From Mycolicibacillus koreensis (GTDB taxonomy: Bacteria; Actinomycetota; Actinomycetes; Mycobacteriales; Mycobacteriaceae), in assembly GCF_002104795.1 (NCBI RefSeq), contig NZ_NCXO01000022.1, positions 1 through 62,577 on the forward strand: 62,577 bases of DNA. Reading direction: 5' to 3'. Position 1 is the first letter of the stretch. Each line of letters opens with the position of its first letter. The position numbers and the translations under genes were made by a program. Positions 44,200 to 52,376 of this stretch are shown here, piece after piece. Below the pieces are notes generated by a model. The model ran no database searches. It had not been told where the DNA came from and was given only the letters and a program-made list of their open reading frames with translations.

Positions 44200-45306
44200 A
44201 TGGTTGCCATCACCGGCGCGGTGCTCGAGCGGATCGGGCTGCCGCGTCCGTACGCCCGGTCGCGGCCGCTGACGGTGACCGGCCTCGAGTTGGCGCCGCC
44301 GGGGCCGGGGGAACTGCTGGTGCGCATCGAGGCGGCGGGGCTGTGCCATTCGGATCTGTCGGTGATCGACGGGACCCGGCCACGCCCGGTTCCGATGCTG
44401 CTCGGCCATGAGGCTGCCGGCATCGTCGAACGCGTCGGCGCCGGGGCGAGCGACCTCGGTGTGGGCCAGCGGGTGGTGATGACGTTCCTGCCGCGCTGCG
44501 GGCAGTGCGCCGCGTGCGCCACCGACGGGGTGATCCCGTGTGAGCCGGGCACCGCCGCCAACACCGCCGGCACGCTGCTCGGCTCCGCAACGCGGCTGGC
44601 GCGCGACGGCGCGCCGGTGCACCACCACCTCGGGGTCTCCGGTTTCGCCACCCATGCGGTCGTCAACCGCGCTAGCGTGGTGCCCCTCGACACCGATGTT
44701 CCCGCACCGGTGGCGGCGCTGTTGGGGTGCGCGGTGCTCACCGGCGGCGGCGCGGTGCTCAATGTCGCACGCCCACGGCCCGGCCAGACGGTGGTCATCG
44801 TCGGGCTCGGCGGGGTGGGGATGGCCGCGATGCTGACCGCCCTGGCCCACACCGACGTCCACGTGGTCGCCGTCGATGCGCTGCCGGCGAAACTCGGCGC
44901 CGCAACCGCACTCGGCGCCCACGCCGTCTACACCCCGCAGCAGGCGCTCGACGCCGGGGTGCGGGCGGCCGCTGTGGTCGAGGCGGCCGGGCGGGCCGAG
45001 GCTCTGGAGACCGCGATCGCGTTGACCGCACCGGGCGGGGCGACGATCACCATCGGACTGCCGGCCCCGCAGGAACGGATCAGCGTGGCGCCGTTGGGGT
45101 TTGTCGCCGAAGGGCGTTCCCTGATCGGCAGCTATCTGGGTTCGGCGGTGCCGGCGCGCGACATCCCGCGATTCGTGCAGCTGTGGCGCAGCGGGCGCCT
45201 GCCGGTGGAGTCGCTGGTGTCGGCGACGATCGACCTCAGCGAGATCAACGCCGCCCTCGACTCACTCGCCGACGGCGCCGCGGTACGCCAGCTGATCCGG
45301 TTCTGA
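44200..45306 (+). CDS. adhE1: Zinc-dependent alcohol dehydrogenase (AdhE1, Rv0162c-like)
   Basis: A 368-residue medium-chain dehydrogenase. Catalytic zinc ligands are in AAGLCHSDLS, GHEAAGIVE and LGCAVLTGGG. The structural zinc lobe has four cysteines in CGQCAACATDGVIPC. The NAD site is GLGGVGMAAML. The ATG at 44200 is chosen over a TTG at 44188. Only 14 bases separate it from the divergent thioesterase start, so each promoter must reach into the other gene. The place matches M. tuberculosis adhE1 (Rv0162c). The alcohol substrate is unknown. Confidence 0.9.
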   Translation: MVAITGAVLERIGLPRPYARSRPLTVTGLELAPPGPGELLVRIEAAGLCHSDLSVIDGTRPRPVPMLLGHEAAGIVERVGAGASDLGVGQRVVMTFLPRCGQCAACATDGVIPCEPGTAANTAGTLLGSATRLARDGAPVHHHLGVSGFATHAVVNRASVVPLDTDVPAPVAALLGCAVLTGGGAVLNVARPRPGQTVVIVGLGGVGMAAMLTALAHTDVHVVAVDALPAKLGAATALGAHAVYTPQQALDAGVRAAAVVEAAGRAEALETAIALTAPGGATITIGLPAPQERISVAPLGFVAEGRSLIGSYLGSAVPARDIPRFVQLWRSGRLPVESLVSATIDLSEINAALDSLADGAAVRQLIRF

Positions 45307-45374
45307 GCGGCCCGAGGCCGACCGGGCCACCGACCGTAGACTGAGGCGACGATCCCGCCGCCGAGGAGCCGCGC

Positions 45375-46319
45375 ATGCCAACCGACCGCCAGCCCGAGCG
45401 CGCCGCCGGCGCCGACCGGGCCGCCACCGACCGCGAAGACGTCCAGTTTCCCAGCGGGGCCGAGCTGATCAGCGCCTGGCTGTACCGGCCCGCCGCCGAT
45501 CGCGGCGGGCCCACCCCGCTGCTGGTGATGGCGCACGGGCTCGGCGCGGTGCGCACCATGCGCCTGGACGCCTACGCCGAACGGTTCGCCGCCGCCGGCT
45601 ACGCCTGCCTGGTCTTCGACTACCGCCACTTCGGCGACAGCGAGGGCGAGCCGCGCCAGCTGCTCGACGTCGGTAAGCAGCTGGCGGACTGGGCCGCGGC
45701 GGTCGGCTACGCGCGCACCCTGGCCGGCATCGACCCGCAGCGCATCGGGCTGTGGGGCACGTCGTTCGCCGGGGGCCACGTGATCGCCACCGCCGCCACC
45801 GTTCCCGGGATCGCCGCGGTGGTCGCCCAGTGCCCGTTCACCGACGGCGTCGCCTCCACCCGGGTGGCCAACCCGCTGACCGCCGCACGGGTCACCGCCC
45901 TGGCGGTGCGTGACACCCTCGGCGCGTTGCGCGGCAAGCCACCGGTGCTGGTGCCCACCGCGGGGCGCCCCGGCGAGGTGGCGCTGATGAACGCCCCCGA
46001 CGCCTACGACGGGTATCTGGGTCTGGTGCCCGACGGTGCCGCGCTGCGCAACGAGGTGGCGGCCCGGCTCGCGTTGAGGCTGCCGCTGTACCGACCCGGC
46101 CGGTTGGCGCGCAAGGTGGGCTGCCCGATCCTGTTCTGTGTCTGCACCCACGACTCGGTGGCCCCGGCCGGCCCGACCCGCCGGTATGCGGCGCAGGCGC
46201 CGCGCGGGGAGATCGCGCTGTACCCGCAGGGGCATTTCGACATCTATGTCGGGGAGGCGTTCGAGCGGGTCGTCGCCGACCAGATCGCGTTCCTCGATCA
46301 CCGGCTGGCGCGGGTCTGA
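45375..46319 (+). CDS. Alpha/beta hydrolase
   Basis: A 314-residue alpha/beta hydrolase. The oxyanion loop is MAHGLGAVRTM, the nucleophile Ser130 lies in WGTSFAGGH, the acid is probably the Asp in CVCTHDSVAP and the His lies in YPQGHFDIYVG. The first 25 residues are a hydrophilic tail without a signal peptide, so the protein is cytosolic. A GAGGAG site lies about 9 bases before the ATG, and TAGACT lies further up as a likely -10. It resembles dienelactone-hydrolase or S9-type esterases; the substrate is unknown. It is not part of the M. tuberculosis order here, where Rv0161 and the PE3/PE4 genes stand. Confidence 0.82.
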   Translation: MPTDRQPERAAGADRAATDREDVQFPSGAELISAWLYRPAADRGGPTPLLVMAHGLGAVRTMRLDAYAERFAAAGYACLVFDYRHFGDSEGEPRQLLDVGKQLADWAAAVGYARTLAGIDPQRIGLWGTSFAGGHVIATAATVPGIAAVVAQCPFTDGVASTRVANPLTAARVTALAVRDTLGALRGKPPVLVPTAGRPGEVALMNAPDAYDGYLGLVPDGAALRNEVAARLALRLPLYRPGRLARKVGCPILFCVCTHDSVAPAGPTRRYAAQAPRGEIALYPQGHFDIYVGEAFERVVADQIAFLDHRLARV

Positions 46320-46349
46320 CCCCCTGATCGGTGGTGTGCGGCCGGCCTC

Positions 46350-47132
46350 TTAGCGTGTCGTGGCGACCCCGCCGTCGACCGGCAGGACCGCCCCGGTGAC
46401 GTAGGCGCCGGCCCGGCTGGCCAAAAACACTGCCGCCCCGGCGATGTCGTCGGGGCGGCCGATGCGGCCCAGCGGCACCCCGGCGGCCACCGCGTCACCG
46501 CCGTCGGTGAGCAGATGTTTGGTCATCTTCGACGGGAAGAACCCCGGGGCGATCGCGTTCACCAGGATCTGCGGAGCCAACTCGGCGGCCAGGTGCCGGG
46601 TGAGCTGGTGCACCGCGGCCTTGCTGGCACTGTAGGAGAAGTTGTTCATCCCCGGCGCCGGGGCGCGCAGCCCGTCGATGCTGCCGATGTTGATCACCCG
46701 CGCGGGGTCTTCGGCGGTGGCGCCGGCGGCCAGCATCCCCAGCAGCGCCTGGGTGAGTAGCAGCACCCCTTTGACGTTCAGGTCGAGCACTTTGTCGATG
46801 CCGGATTCGGGGAACTGCGCCAGCGGCGCACCCCAGGTGGCGCCGGCGTTGTTGACCAGAAGGTGCAGGGCGTCTTCGTGGCGGGCCAGCTCGGCGTGCA
46901 GTGCGGCCACCCCGTCGGCGGTGCTCAGGTCGGCGGGGATCGCGGTGACCGGGCCGTCGGCGGCCAACGCCTCGGCGGTCTCGCGCAGTTCGGCCTCCCG
47001 CCTGCTGCACACGTACACCCGGGCCCCGGCCTGCAGCAGGCCGCGGGCGATCATCGCCCCGATGCCGCGACTGCCACCGGTGACCACCGCGGTCTTGCCG
47101 TCGAGGCGGAACAACGTGTCGCTGCCGGTCAT
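46350..47132 (-). CDS. Short-chain dehydrogenase/reductase (FabG-like)
   Basis: A 260-residue classical SDR. The cofactor site is VTGGSRGIG (residues about 17-25), with an SRRE motif that suits NADPH, and the NNAG motif follows. The catalytic Ser is in NIGSIDG and the Tyr/Lys in YSASK. The C-terminal VLPVDGGV is typical. It begins 4 bases after the stop of the TetR gene on the same strand, so the two form an operon and the regulator probably controls it. The substrate is unknown. Confidence 0.88.
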   Translation of the reverse strand: MTGSDTLFRLDGKTAVVTGGSRGIGAMIARGLLQAGARVYVCSRREAELRETAEALAADGPVTAIPADLSTADGVAALHAELARHEDALHLLVNNAGATWGAPLAQFPESGIDKVLDLNVKGVLLLTQALLGMLAAGATAEDPARVINIGSIDGLRAPAPGMNNFSYSASKAAVHQLTRHLAAELAPQILVNAIAPGFFPSKMTKHLLTDGGDAVAAGVPLGRIGRPDDIAGAAVFLASRAGAYVTGAVLPVDGGVATTR

Positions 47133-47136
47133 CGCC

Positions 47137-47787
47137 TCAGCCCTTCTCGTCGGGGTGGCCGAGCGGGCTGCGGTCCCGCACCGTCGCGTCGCGGATCAGG
47201 CCGCGCAGCAGGGCGGTGGAGAACTCCGCGGCGATCTCCTCGGCGCTGCTGCGCCCGCCGGGCCGCAGCCACCGGTAGGAGCTCAACGTCATCCCGATGT
47301 AGCCCAGCGCCAACACGTGCGAGTCGCACGGGTAGAACTCGCCGCTGGCGATGCCGCGGTCGATCAGCCCGTGCACGTGCTCGTAGACCTTCACCTCCTG
47401 CTCGCGGATGGTGCCGACCTGCTCGGCGGTGAACCATTCGGCGATGTAGGGCTGTTCCTGGAAGTAGACCGCCGCGCCCTCGAGGTTCGCCGCGATCTGA
47501 ATGAGCAGCCGCACCGTGTACTGGTAGAGGGCTTCGCGGGCGGTCCACGACGGGTCGTCGTGGACGGCGGCCAGGGTGCGTTCGGCGGCCTGCTGGTAGA
47601 TGTCGTAGAGGATCAGCGACTTGCTGGCGTAGTAGTGGTAGACGGTGGCCTTGTTCAGCCCGATCGCGTCGGCGACGTCGTCCATCCGGGTGCCGTGGTA
47701 GCCGCGGGCGGCGAACAGTCTGGTGGCCACCGCCAGCAGTTCTTCACGGCGGCTCAGGCCGTTGGCGGTGGGGGTGTCGGAGGGCAT
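47137..47787 (-). CDS. TetR-family regulator (Rv0158-like)
   Basis: A 216-residue TetR/AcrR repressor. The N-terminal helix-turn-helix is seen as TRMDDVADAIGLNKATVYHY (residues about 33-52). The C-terminal ligand domain is helical, with YIGMTLSSYRWLRPGG. It matches M. tuberculosis Rv0158 (214 residues) in size and in lying next to the pnt genes. It is the first gene of a two-gene operon with an SDR. The 182-base gap to the divergent 40-residue gene is the likely place of its operator. Confidence 0.9.
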   Translation of the reverse strand: MPSDTPTANGLSRREELLAVATRLFAARGYHGTRMDDVADAIGLNKATVYHYYASKSLILYDIYQQAAERTLAAVHDDPSWTAREALYQYTVRLLIQIAANLEGAAVYFQEQPYIAEWFTAEQVGTIREQEVKVYEHVHGLIDRGIASGEFYPCDSHVLALGYIGMTLSSYRWLRPGGRSSAEEIAAEFSTALLRGLIRDATVRDRSPLGHPDEKG

Positions 47788-47969
47788 GGTTCTCGCTATC
47801 GCGGGCCGAAACGATCCGGTGTATCAAACAACCGGTTGGACAGTCTGGGTCAGTGTAGGCAACCGGCGCCCCCCGTCGGGCGGCGCGGGGCAAAATAGCT
47901 CTGGACGGGCAGGGCTCTGGACGGCCCGGTTAGACTAAGACCAGAGCACCAGCACAGGAGGTGGGACCG

Positions 47970-48092
47970 ATGGACCCCGACTACGACGGATCCGACGAGA
48001 TCGAGTACACGCTGGGCTGGTTCGCCTGGGGCCTGCGCGGCATCTCCGGGCCCGGCGGCGGCTACCCGCCCCCGGCCTACCCGCCGGTGTGA
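47970..48092 (+). CDS. Conserved-looking 40-residue small protein
   Basis: The ATG at 47970 is preceded by a full AGGAGGT site (47956-47962). The 40-residue product starts MDPDYDGSDEIEYTLGWFAW and ends in a Gly/Pro/Tyr-rich tail (PGGGYPPPAYPPV). It has no membrane segment. M. tuberculosis annotates a small gene, Rv0157A, between pntB and the TetR gene; this may be its counterpart, an inference from position. The function is unknown. A strong hairpin follows the stop. Confidence 0.72.
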   Translation: MDPDYDGSDEIEYTLGWFAWGLRGISGPGGGYPPPAYPPV

Positions 48093-48143
48093 GCCGGCCT
48101 CCCGCCCTTTCCCCCACGATCGCTGTCCGCACGATCCACTGAC

Positions 48144-48189
48144 GTCAACGGCGCCCTGCCGGCTGCGTGCCGGTCGGGGCGCCGTTGAC
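48144..48189. terminator. Bidirectional hairpin terminator between the small gene and pntB
   Basis: The arms GTCAACGGCGCCC (48144-48156) and GGGCGCCGTTGAC (48177-48189) are perfect complements of 13 bases. An inner CCGGC-TGCGT-GCCGG hairpin stacks inside. It lies between two converging stop codons (48092 and 48201). There is no U-tract. Confidence 0.75.
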
Positions 48190-48200
48190 GGTGTCGGCGG

Positions 48201-49613
48201 CTAGAGCGCCTTGAGTTCCTCGATCACCTCGGAGACCGACTTCTTGGCGTCGCCGAACAGCAGGCTGGTGCCCTCGGCGTAGAACAGCGGGTTGTCGATC
48301 CCGGCGAACCCGGAGTTCATCGACCGCTTGAGCACGATCACGCTCTTGGCCTGGTCCACGTTGAGCACCGGCATCCCGTAGATCGGGCTGGAGGCGTCGT
48401 CGCGGGCCGCCGGGTTGGTGACGTCGTTGGCGCCGATGACGATGGCCACATCGGTGCGAGCGAACTCGTCGTTGATGTCGTCCATGTCCTTCATCGCGTC
48501 GTAGTCGACCTCGGCCTCGGCCAGCAGCACGTTCATGTGTCCGGGCATCCGGCCGGCCACCGGGTGGATGGCGAACTTCACCGTCACGCCCTTGGCCTCC
48601 AGCAGGCTGGCCATGTCCTTCACCGCGTGCTGGGCCTGGGCGACCGCGAGCCCGTAGCCGGGCACCACGATCACCTGGTTGGCGTAGGCCATCTGGATGG
48701 CGGCGTCGGCGGCCGAGGTGGACGTGACGTGCTTGTCGCCGTCGTCGCCGCCACCGGCGGCCACGCCGCCGCCGCCGAACCCGCCGGCCACGATCGCCGG
48801 GATGGACCGGTTCATCGCCTTGGCCATCAGGTTGGTCAGGATCGATCCGGACGCCCCGACGATCATGCCGGCCGCGATCATCGCGGTGTTGTTCAGTGCC
48901 AGCCCCGCCGCGGCGGCCGAGAGCCCGGTCAACGCGTTGAGCAGCGCGATCACCACCGGCATGTCGGCGCCACCGATCGGCAGCACCACCATCAGGCCCA
49001 GCACCGCCGAGACGGCCAGCAGCCCGACCATCCACCAGACGCTGAGCCCGCCGTCGGCCGCACCGACGCCGATGTAGACCGCGATCGCCACCGAGCCGGC
49101 GGCCAGCAGCAGGTTCAGCGGCTGCTGGGCGCGGCCCACCCCGATCGGTTTGCCGTCGATGAGCTCCTGCAGTTTCGCGAACGCGATCACCGAGCCCCAG
49201 AACGAGATCGACCCGATCACCGCGGCCAGCAGTGAGGCCACCATGATGTGCACGGTCGGCCCGGAGTCGTGGCCGAACACGGTGAAGCCGTCGGTCTCGA
49301 TGAACTCGCTGAGCGCGATCAACGCGACCGTGCCACCGCCGACACCGTTGAAGAACGCCACCAGCTGCGGCATCGCGGTCATCTTGGTGAACTTCGCCGG
49401 CGGCACACCGAGGGCGACACCGACGACGAGCCCGGCGACAATCAGCAGCCAGTTGTGGTGCACGTTGAGCAGCGTGGTGCCCACCGCCAGGGCCATACCG
49501 ACCGCGGCGATCTGGTTGCCGCGCACCGCGGTCTTCGGGCCGGTCAGGCCCATCAAGCCGTAGATGAACAGTGAGAACGAGATGATGTAGAGGATCGTGA
49601 TCAGGTTGTTCAT
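48201..49613 (-). CDS. pntB: NAD(P) transhydrogenase subunit beta
   Basis: A 470-residue protein (475 in M. tuberculosis). About nine membrane segments fill residues 1-260. The NADP-binding domain III lies at the end, with VPGYGLAVAQAQH, AGRMPGHMNVLLAEAEVDYD and VIVLKRSMNSGFAG. PntB forms the proton channel and NADP site of the energy-linked transhydrogenase, which makes NADPH from NADH with the proton gradient. The ATG overlaps the pntAb stop by 4 bases. Confidence 0.96.
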   Translation of the reverse strand: MNNLITILYIISFSLFIYGLMGLTGPKTAVRGNQIAAVGMALAVGTTLLNVHHNWLLIVAGLVVGVALGVPPAKFTKMTAMPQLVAFFNGVGGGTVALIALSEFIETDGFTVFGHDSGPTVHIMVASLLAAVIGSISFWGSVIAFAKLQELIDGKPIGVGRAQQPLNLLLAAGSVAIAVYIGVGAADGGLSVWWMVGLLAVSAVLGLMVVLPIGGADMPVVIALLNALTGLSAAAAGLALNNTAMIAAGMIVGASGSILTNLMAKAMNRSIPAIVAGGFGGGGVAAGGGDDGDKHVTSTSAADAAIQMAYANQVIVVPGYGLAVAQAQHAVKDMASLLEAKGVTVKFAIHPVAGRMPGHMNVLLAEAEVDYDAMKDMDDINDEFARTDVAIVIGANDVTNPAARDDASSPIYGMPVLNVDQAKSVIVLKRSMNSGFAGIDNPLFYAEGTSLLFGDAKKSVSEVIEELKAL

Positions 49614-49936
49614 CGGGCGGCCCCCGCGTCGGCGGCGTCAGTGCCGGGCTTTTTGGTCTTGAACATGCCCAACATCCGGTCGGTGACGATGAACCCGCCG
49701 ATGACGTTGAGCGTGCCGAACACCACCGCGACGAACAGGATGATCTGCTGGGCCAGGGAGGGGTTCTCCACCCGGCCGAACACCACCAGTGCGCCGAGCA
49801 CCACGATCCCGTGGATCGCGTTGGTCCCCGACATCAGCGGGGTGTGCAAGGTGTTGGGCACCTTCGAGATGACCGCGAACCCCACGAACCCGGAGAGCAC
49901 CAGGATCGCGATGTTCGCGAGTAGTTCGTCGTACAT
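49610..49936 (-). CDS. pntAB: NAD(P) transhydrogenase subunit alpha, membrane part
   Basis: A 108-residue membrane protein with three or four hydrophobic segments: LLANIAILVLSGFVGFAVIS, then TPLMSGTNAIHGIVVLGAL. This is the split-off C-terminal domain of the alpha subunit, as in other mycobacteria. Its ATG directly abuts the pntAa stop, with no base between. Confidence 0.95.
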   Translation of the reverse strand: MYDELLANIAILVLSGFVGFAVISKVPNTLHTPLMSGTNAIHGIVVLGALVVFGRVENPSLAQQIILFVAVVFGTLNVIGGFIVTDRMLGMFKTKKPGTDAADAGAAR

Positions 49937-51049
49937 CTAGCCGTCCTCTCGGGTCACGCAGGAATCCGCGAGCACCTCGTCGTCGAAGTCGGGGGCCAAC
50001 GAGACCCCGTCCTCGTCGGAGCGGGTGATCAACAGATCCAGCAGCGCCGTGATGTTTTTGCTGTACAGCTCGCTGGCGTGTTCGGGCATGGTCGCCGGCA
50101 GGTTCAGCGGCGAGGCGATCGTCACGTCGTGTTTGACCACGGTCTGGCCCGGTTCGGTGAGCTCGCAGTTGCCGCCGGTCTCCCCGGCCAGGTCGACGAC
50201 CACGCTGCCGGGGCGCATGCCCTCCACCGCGGCGGCGGTGACCAGCTTCGGGGCCGGCCGCCCCGGCACCAGCGCGGTGGTGATCACCACGTCGAAGCCG
50301 GTGATCGCCTCCTCCAGCTTCTGCTGCTGGGTGGCGCGTTCCTCGTCGGTGAGCTCGCGGGCGTAGCCGCCCTCCCCGGCCGCGTCGATCCCCAGGTCCA
50401 GCCACTGCGCGCCCACCGAGCGCACCTGGTCGGCGACCTCCGGGCGCACGTCGTAGCCGGTGGTGCGCCCGCCGAGGCGTTTGGCGGTGGCCAGCGCCTG
50501 CAGGCCGGCCACCCCGACACCGAGGACCAGCACCGTCGCCGGTTTCACGGTGCCGGCGGCGGTGGTCAGCATCGGGAAGAACCGGGTGGACTCCATCGCG
50601 GCGACCAGCACCGCCTTGTAGCCGGAGACGTTGCCCTGCGAGGACAGCGCGTCCATCACCTGGGCGCGGGAGATCCGCGGGATCGCCTCCAGGGCGAACG
50701 CCTGCACGCCGGCGCTTTTCAGCGCGGCGATCTGGTTGTCCTGGCTGCGCGGGGCGAGGAACCCGATCAGGGTCTGCCCGGAGTTCAGCTTGGCGACCTC
50801 ATCGGCGGTCGGCGGGGCGACCTTGACCACGATGTCGGCGGCCCAGGCGTCACCGATGGTGGCGCCGGCCTCGGTGTACAGCGCGTCGGGCAGCAGGGCC
50901 CGCTCACCGGCACCGGACTCGACCACCACGCCGACACCCGATTTGACCAGCGGAGCCACCGCCTTGGGCACCAGCGCGACCCGGCGTTCGTCGGCGCCGG
51001 ATTCGGCGACGACCCCGACCGTCAGGGACGCAGTCTGCGTATCTGTCAT
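49937..51049 (-). CDS. pntAA: NAD(P) transhydrogenase subunit alpha, NAD-binding part
   Basis: A 370-residue cytosolic domain related to alanine dehydrogenase. It has an early ADERRVALVPK motif, the NAD site VLGVGVAGLQALATAKRLG near residue 170, and a TTALVPGRPAPKL loop. The ATG at 51049 (MTDTQTASLTVGVVAESGAD) is chosen because the family starts here; a much longer frame upstream is a shadow of the divergent fadE gene. It is the first gene of the three-gene pnt operon, matching M. tuberculosis Rv0155 (366 residues). Confidence 0.96.
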   Translation of the reverse strand: MTDTQTASLTVGVVAESGADERRVALVPKAVAPLVKSGVGVVVESGAGERALLPDALYTEAGATIGDAWAADIVVKVAPPTADEVAKLNSGQTLIGFLAPRSQDNQIAALKSAGVQAFALEAIPRISRAQVMDALSSQGNVSGYKAVLVAAMESTRFFPMLTTAAGTVKPATVLVLGVGVAGLQALATAKRLGGRTTGYDVRPEVADQVRSVGAQWLDLGIDAAGEGGYARELTDEERATQQQKLEEAITGFDVVITTALVPGRPAPKLVTAAAVEGMRPGSVVVDLAGETGGNCELTEPGQTVVKHDVTIASPLNLPATMPEHASELYSKNITALLDLLITRSDEDGVSLAPDFDDEVLADSCVTREDG

Positions 51050-51184
51050 GGCGCGTGTGTCTACTTTCCGTTGCGTCGTTCCGCTACGTCGTTCTGCCAC
51101 ATGCGGGCCGCTTCGGGCGACCGCGTGCTCAGACACCCTAACCGGTGCTGGGACAATGCTGGGAATCTGGCGGCCGCGGGGCAC

Positions 51185-51190
51185 TACAGT
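51185..51190 (+). promoter_or_regulatory. Leaderless -10 element of the first fadE gene
   Basis: TACAGT is followed by 6 bases and the ATG at 51197, with no ribosome site. This fits a leaderless transcript. Confidence 0.5.
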
Positions 51191-51196
51191 GCGGAT

Positions 51197-52339
51197 ATGA
51201 CCGTCGACCGGCTCCTGCCCAGCTCGGAGGCCGACGACCTGCTGGCGTTGACCCGCGAGATCGCCGACAAAGTCCTCGCGCCGATCGTCGACTCGCACGA
51301 GAAATCCGAGACCTATCCCGACGGGGTGTTCGCCCAGTTGGGGGCCGCCGGGCTGCTCAGCCTGCCGCAGCCGGTCGAGTGGGGCGGCGCCGGCCAGCCC
51401 TATCAGGTGTACCTGCAGGTGCTCGAGGAGATCGCCGCACGGTGGGCGGCGGTGGCGGTCGCGGTCAGCGTCAACAGCTTGGCGTGCCACCCACTGCTGG
51501 AGTTCGGCACCGACGACCAGCGACGGCGCTGGCTGCCCGACATGCTCTCCGGCACCCTGATCGGCGCCTACAGCCTGTCCGAACCGCAGGCCGGCTCGGA
51601 TGCCGCGGCGCTGCGCTGTGCGGCGGTGCGCGACGGCGACGGCTACCGGATCACCGGCTCCAAATCCTGGATCACCCACGGCGGGGTGGCCGACTTCTAC
51701 ACGCTGTTCGCCCGCACCGGGGAGGGCTCCCGCGGCATCTCGTGTTTCCTGGTGCCCGGTGACCTCGAGGGCCTCAGCTTCGGCGCCCCGGAGGACAAGA
51801 TGGGGCTCTCCGCGGTGCCGACCACCTCGGCGTTCTACGACGACGCCCGCATCGACGCCGACCGGCTGATCGGCGACGAGGGCCAGGGCCTGTCGATCGC
51901 GTTCTCCGCGCTGGACTCCGGGCGACTCGGTATCGCCGCGGTGGCGGTCGGCATCGCCCAGGCGGCGCTGGAGGAGGCCACCGCCTACGCCAACGAGCGC
52001 ACCACGTTCGGCCGGGCGATCATCGACCACCAGGGGCTGGGGTTCGTGCTGGCCGACATGGCCGCGGCGGTGGCCAGTGCGCGGGCCACCTATCTCGATG
52101 CGGCGCGGCGCCGCGACGCGGGCCGGCCGTACTCCCAGCAGGCCAGTGTGGCAAAACTCATCGCCACCGACGCGGCGATGAAGGTGACCACCGACGCGGT
52201 GCAGGTGCTCGGCGGTGTCGGCTACACCCGTGACTACCGGGTGGAGCGCTACATGCGGGAAGCGAAGATCACCCAGATCTTCGAGGGCACCAACCAGATC
52301 CAGCGCCTCGTCATCGCCCGCGGACTGACCAACCGGTAG
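51197..52339 (+). CDS. Acyl-CoA dehydrogenase (FadE type)
   Basis: A 380-residue acyl-CoA dehydrogenase of standard short/medium-chain size. The FAD and substrate motifs are GAYSLSEPQAGSDAAAL and SWITHGGVADFY. The C-terminal catalytic block is IFEGTNQIQRLVIARGL with Glu363 as the expected base. It introduces the 2,3 double bond in acyl-CoA during beta-oxidation. It is absent from the order I recall in M. tuberculosis, where pntAa and fadE2 are neighbours. It is followed after 37 bases by fadE2 on the same strand. Its start shares a 147-base gap with the divergent pnt operon. Confidence 0.92.
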   Translation: MTVDRLLPSSEADDLLALTREIADKVLAPIVDSHEKSETYPDGVFAQLGAAGLLSLPQPVEWGGAGQPYQVYLQVLEEIAARWAAVAVAVSVNSLACHPLLEFGTDDQRRRWLPDMLSGTLIGAYSLSEPQAGSDAAALRCAAVRDGDGYRITGSKSWITHGGVADFYTLFARTGEGSRGISCFLVPGDLEGLSFGAPEDKMGLSAVPTTSAFYDDARIDADRLIGDEGQGLSIAFSALDSGRLGIAAVAVGIAQAALEEATAYANERTTFGRAIIDHQGLGFVLADMAAAVASARATYLDAARRRDAGRPYSQQASVAKLIATDAAMKVTTDAVQVLGGVGYTRDYRVERYMREAKITQIFEGTNQIQRLVIARGLTNR

Positions 52340-52364
52340 GTGGATTCCGCCACGCGCGGTGTCC

Positions 52365-52370
52365 TATCGT
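52365..52370 (+). promoter_or_regulatory. Leaderless -10 element of fadE2
   Basis: TATCGT lies 6 bases before the ATG at 52377. This suggests fadE2 has its own promoter in addition to read-through from the upstream fadE gene. Confidence 0.45.
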
Positions 52371-52376
52371 GGCGGC

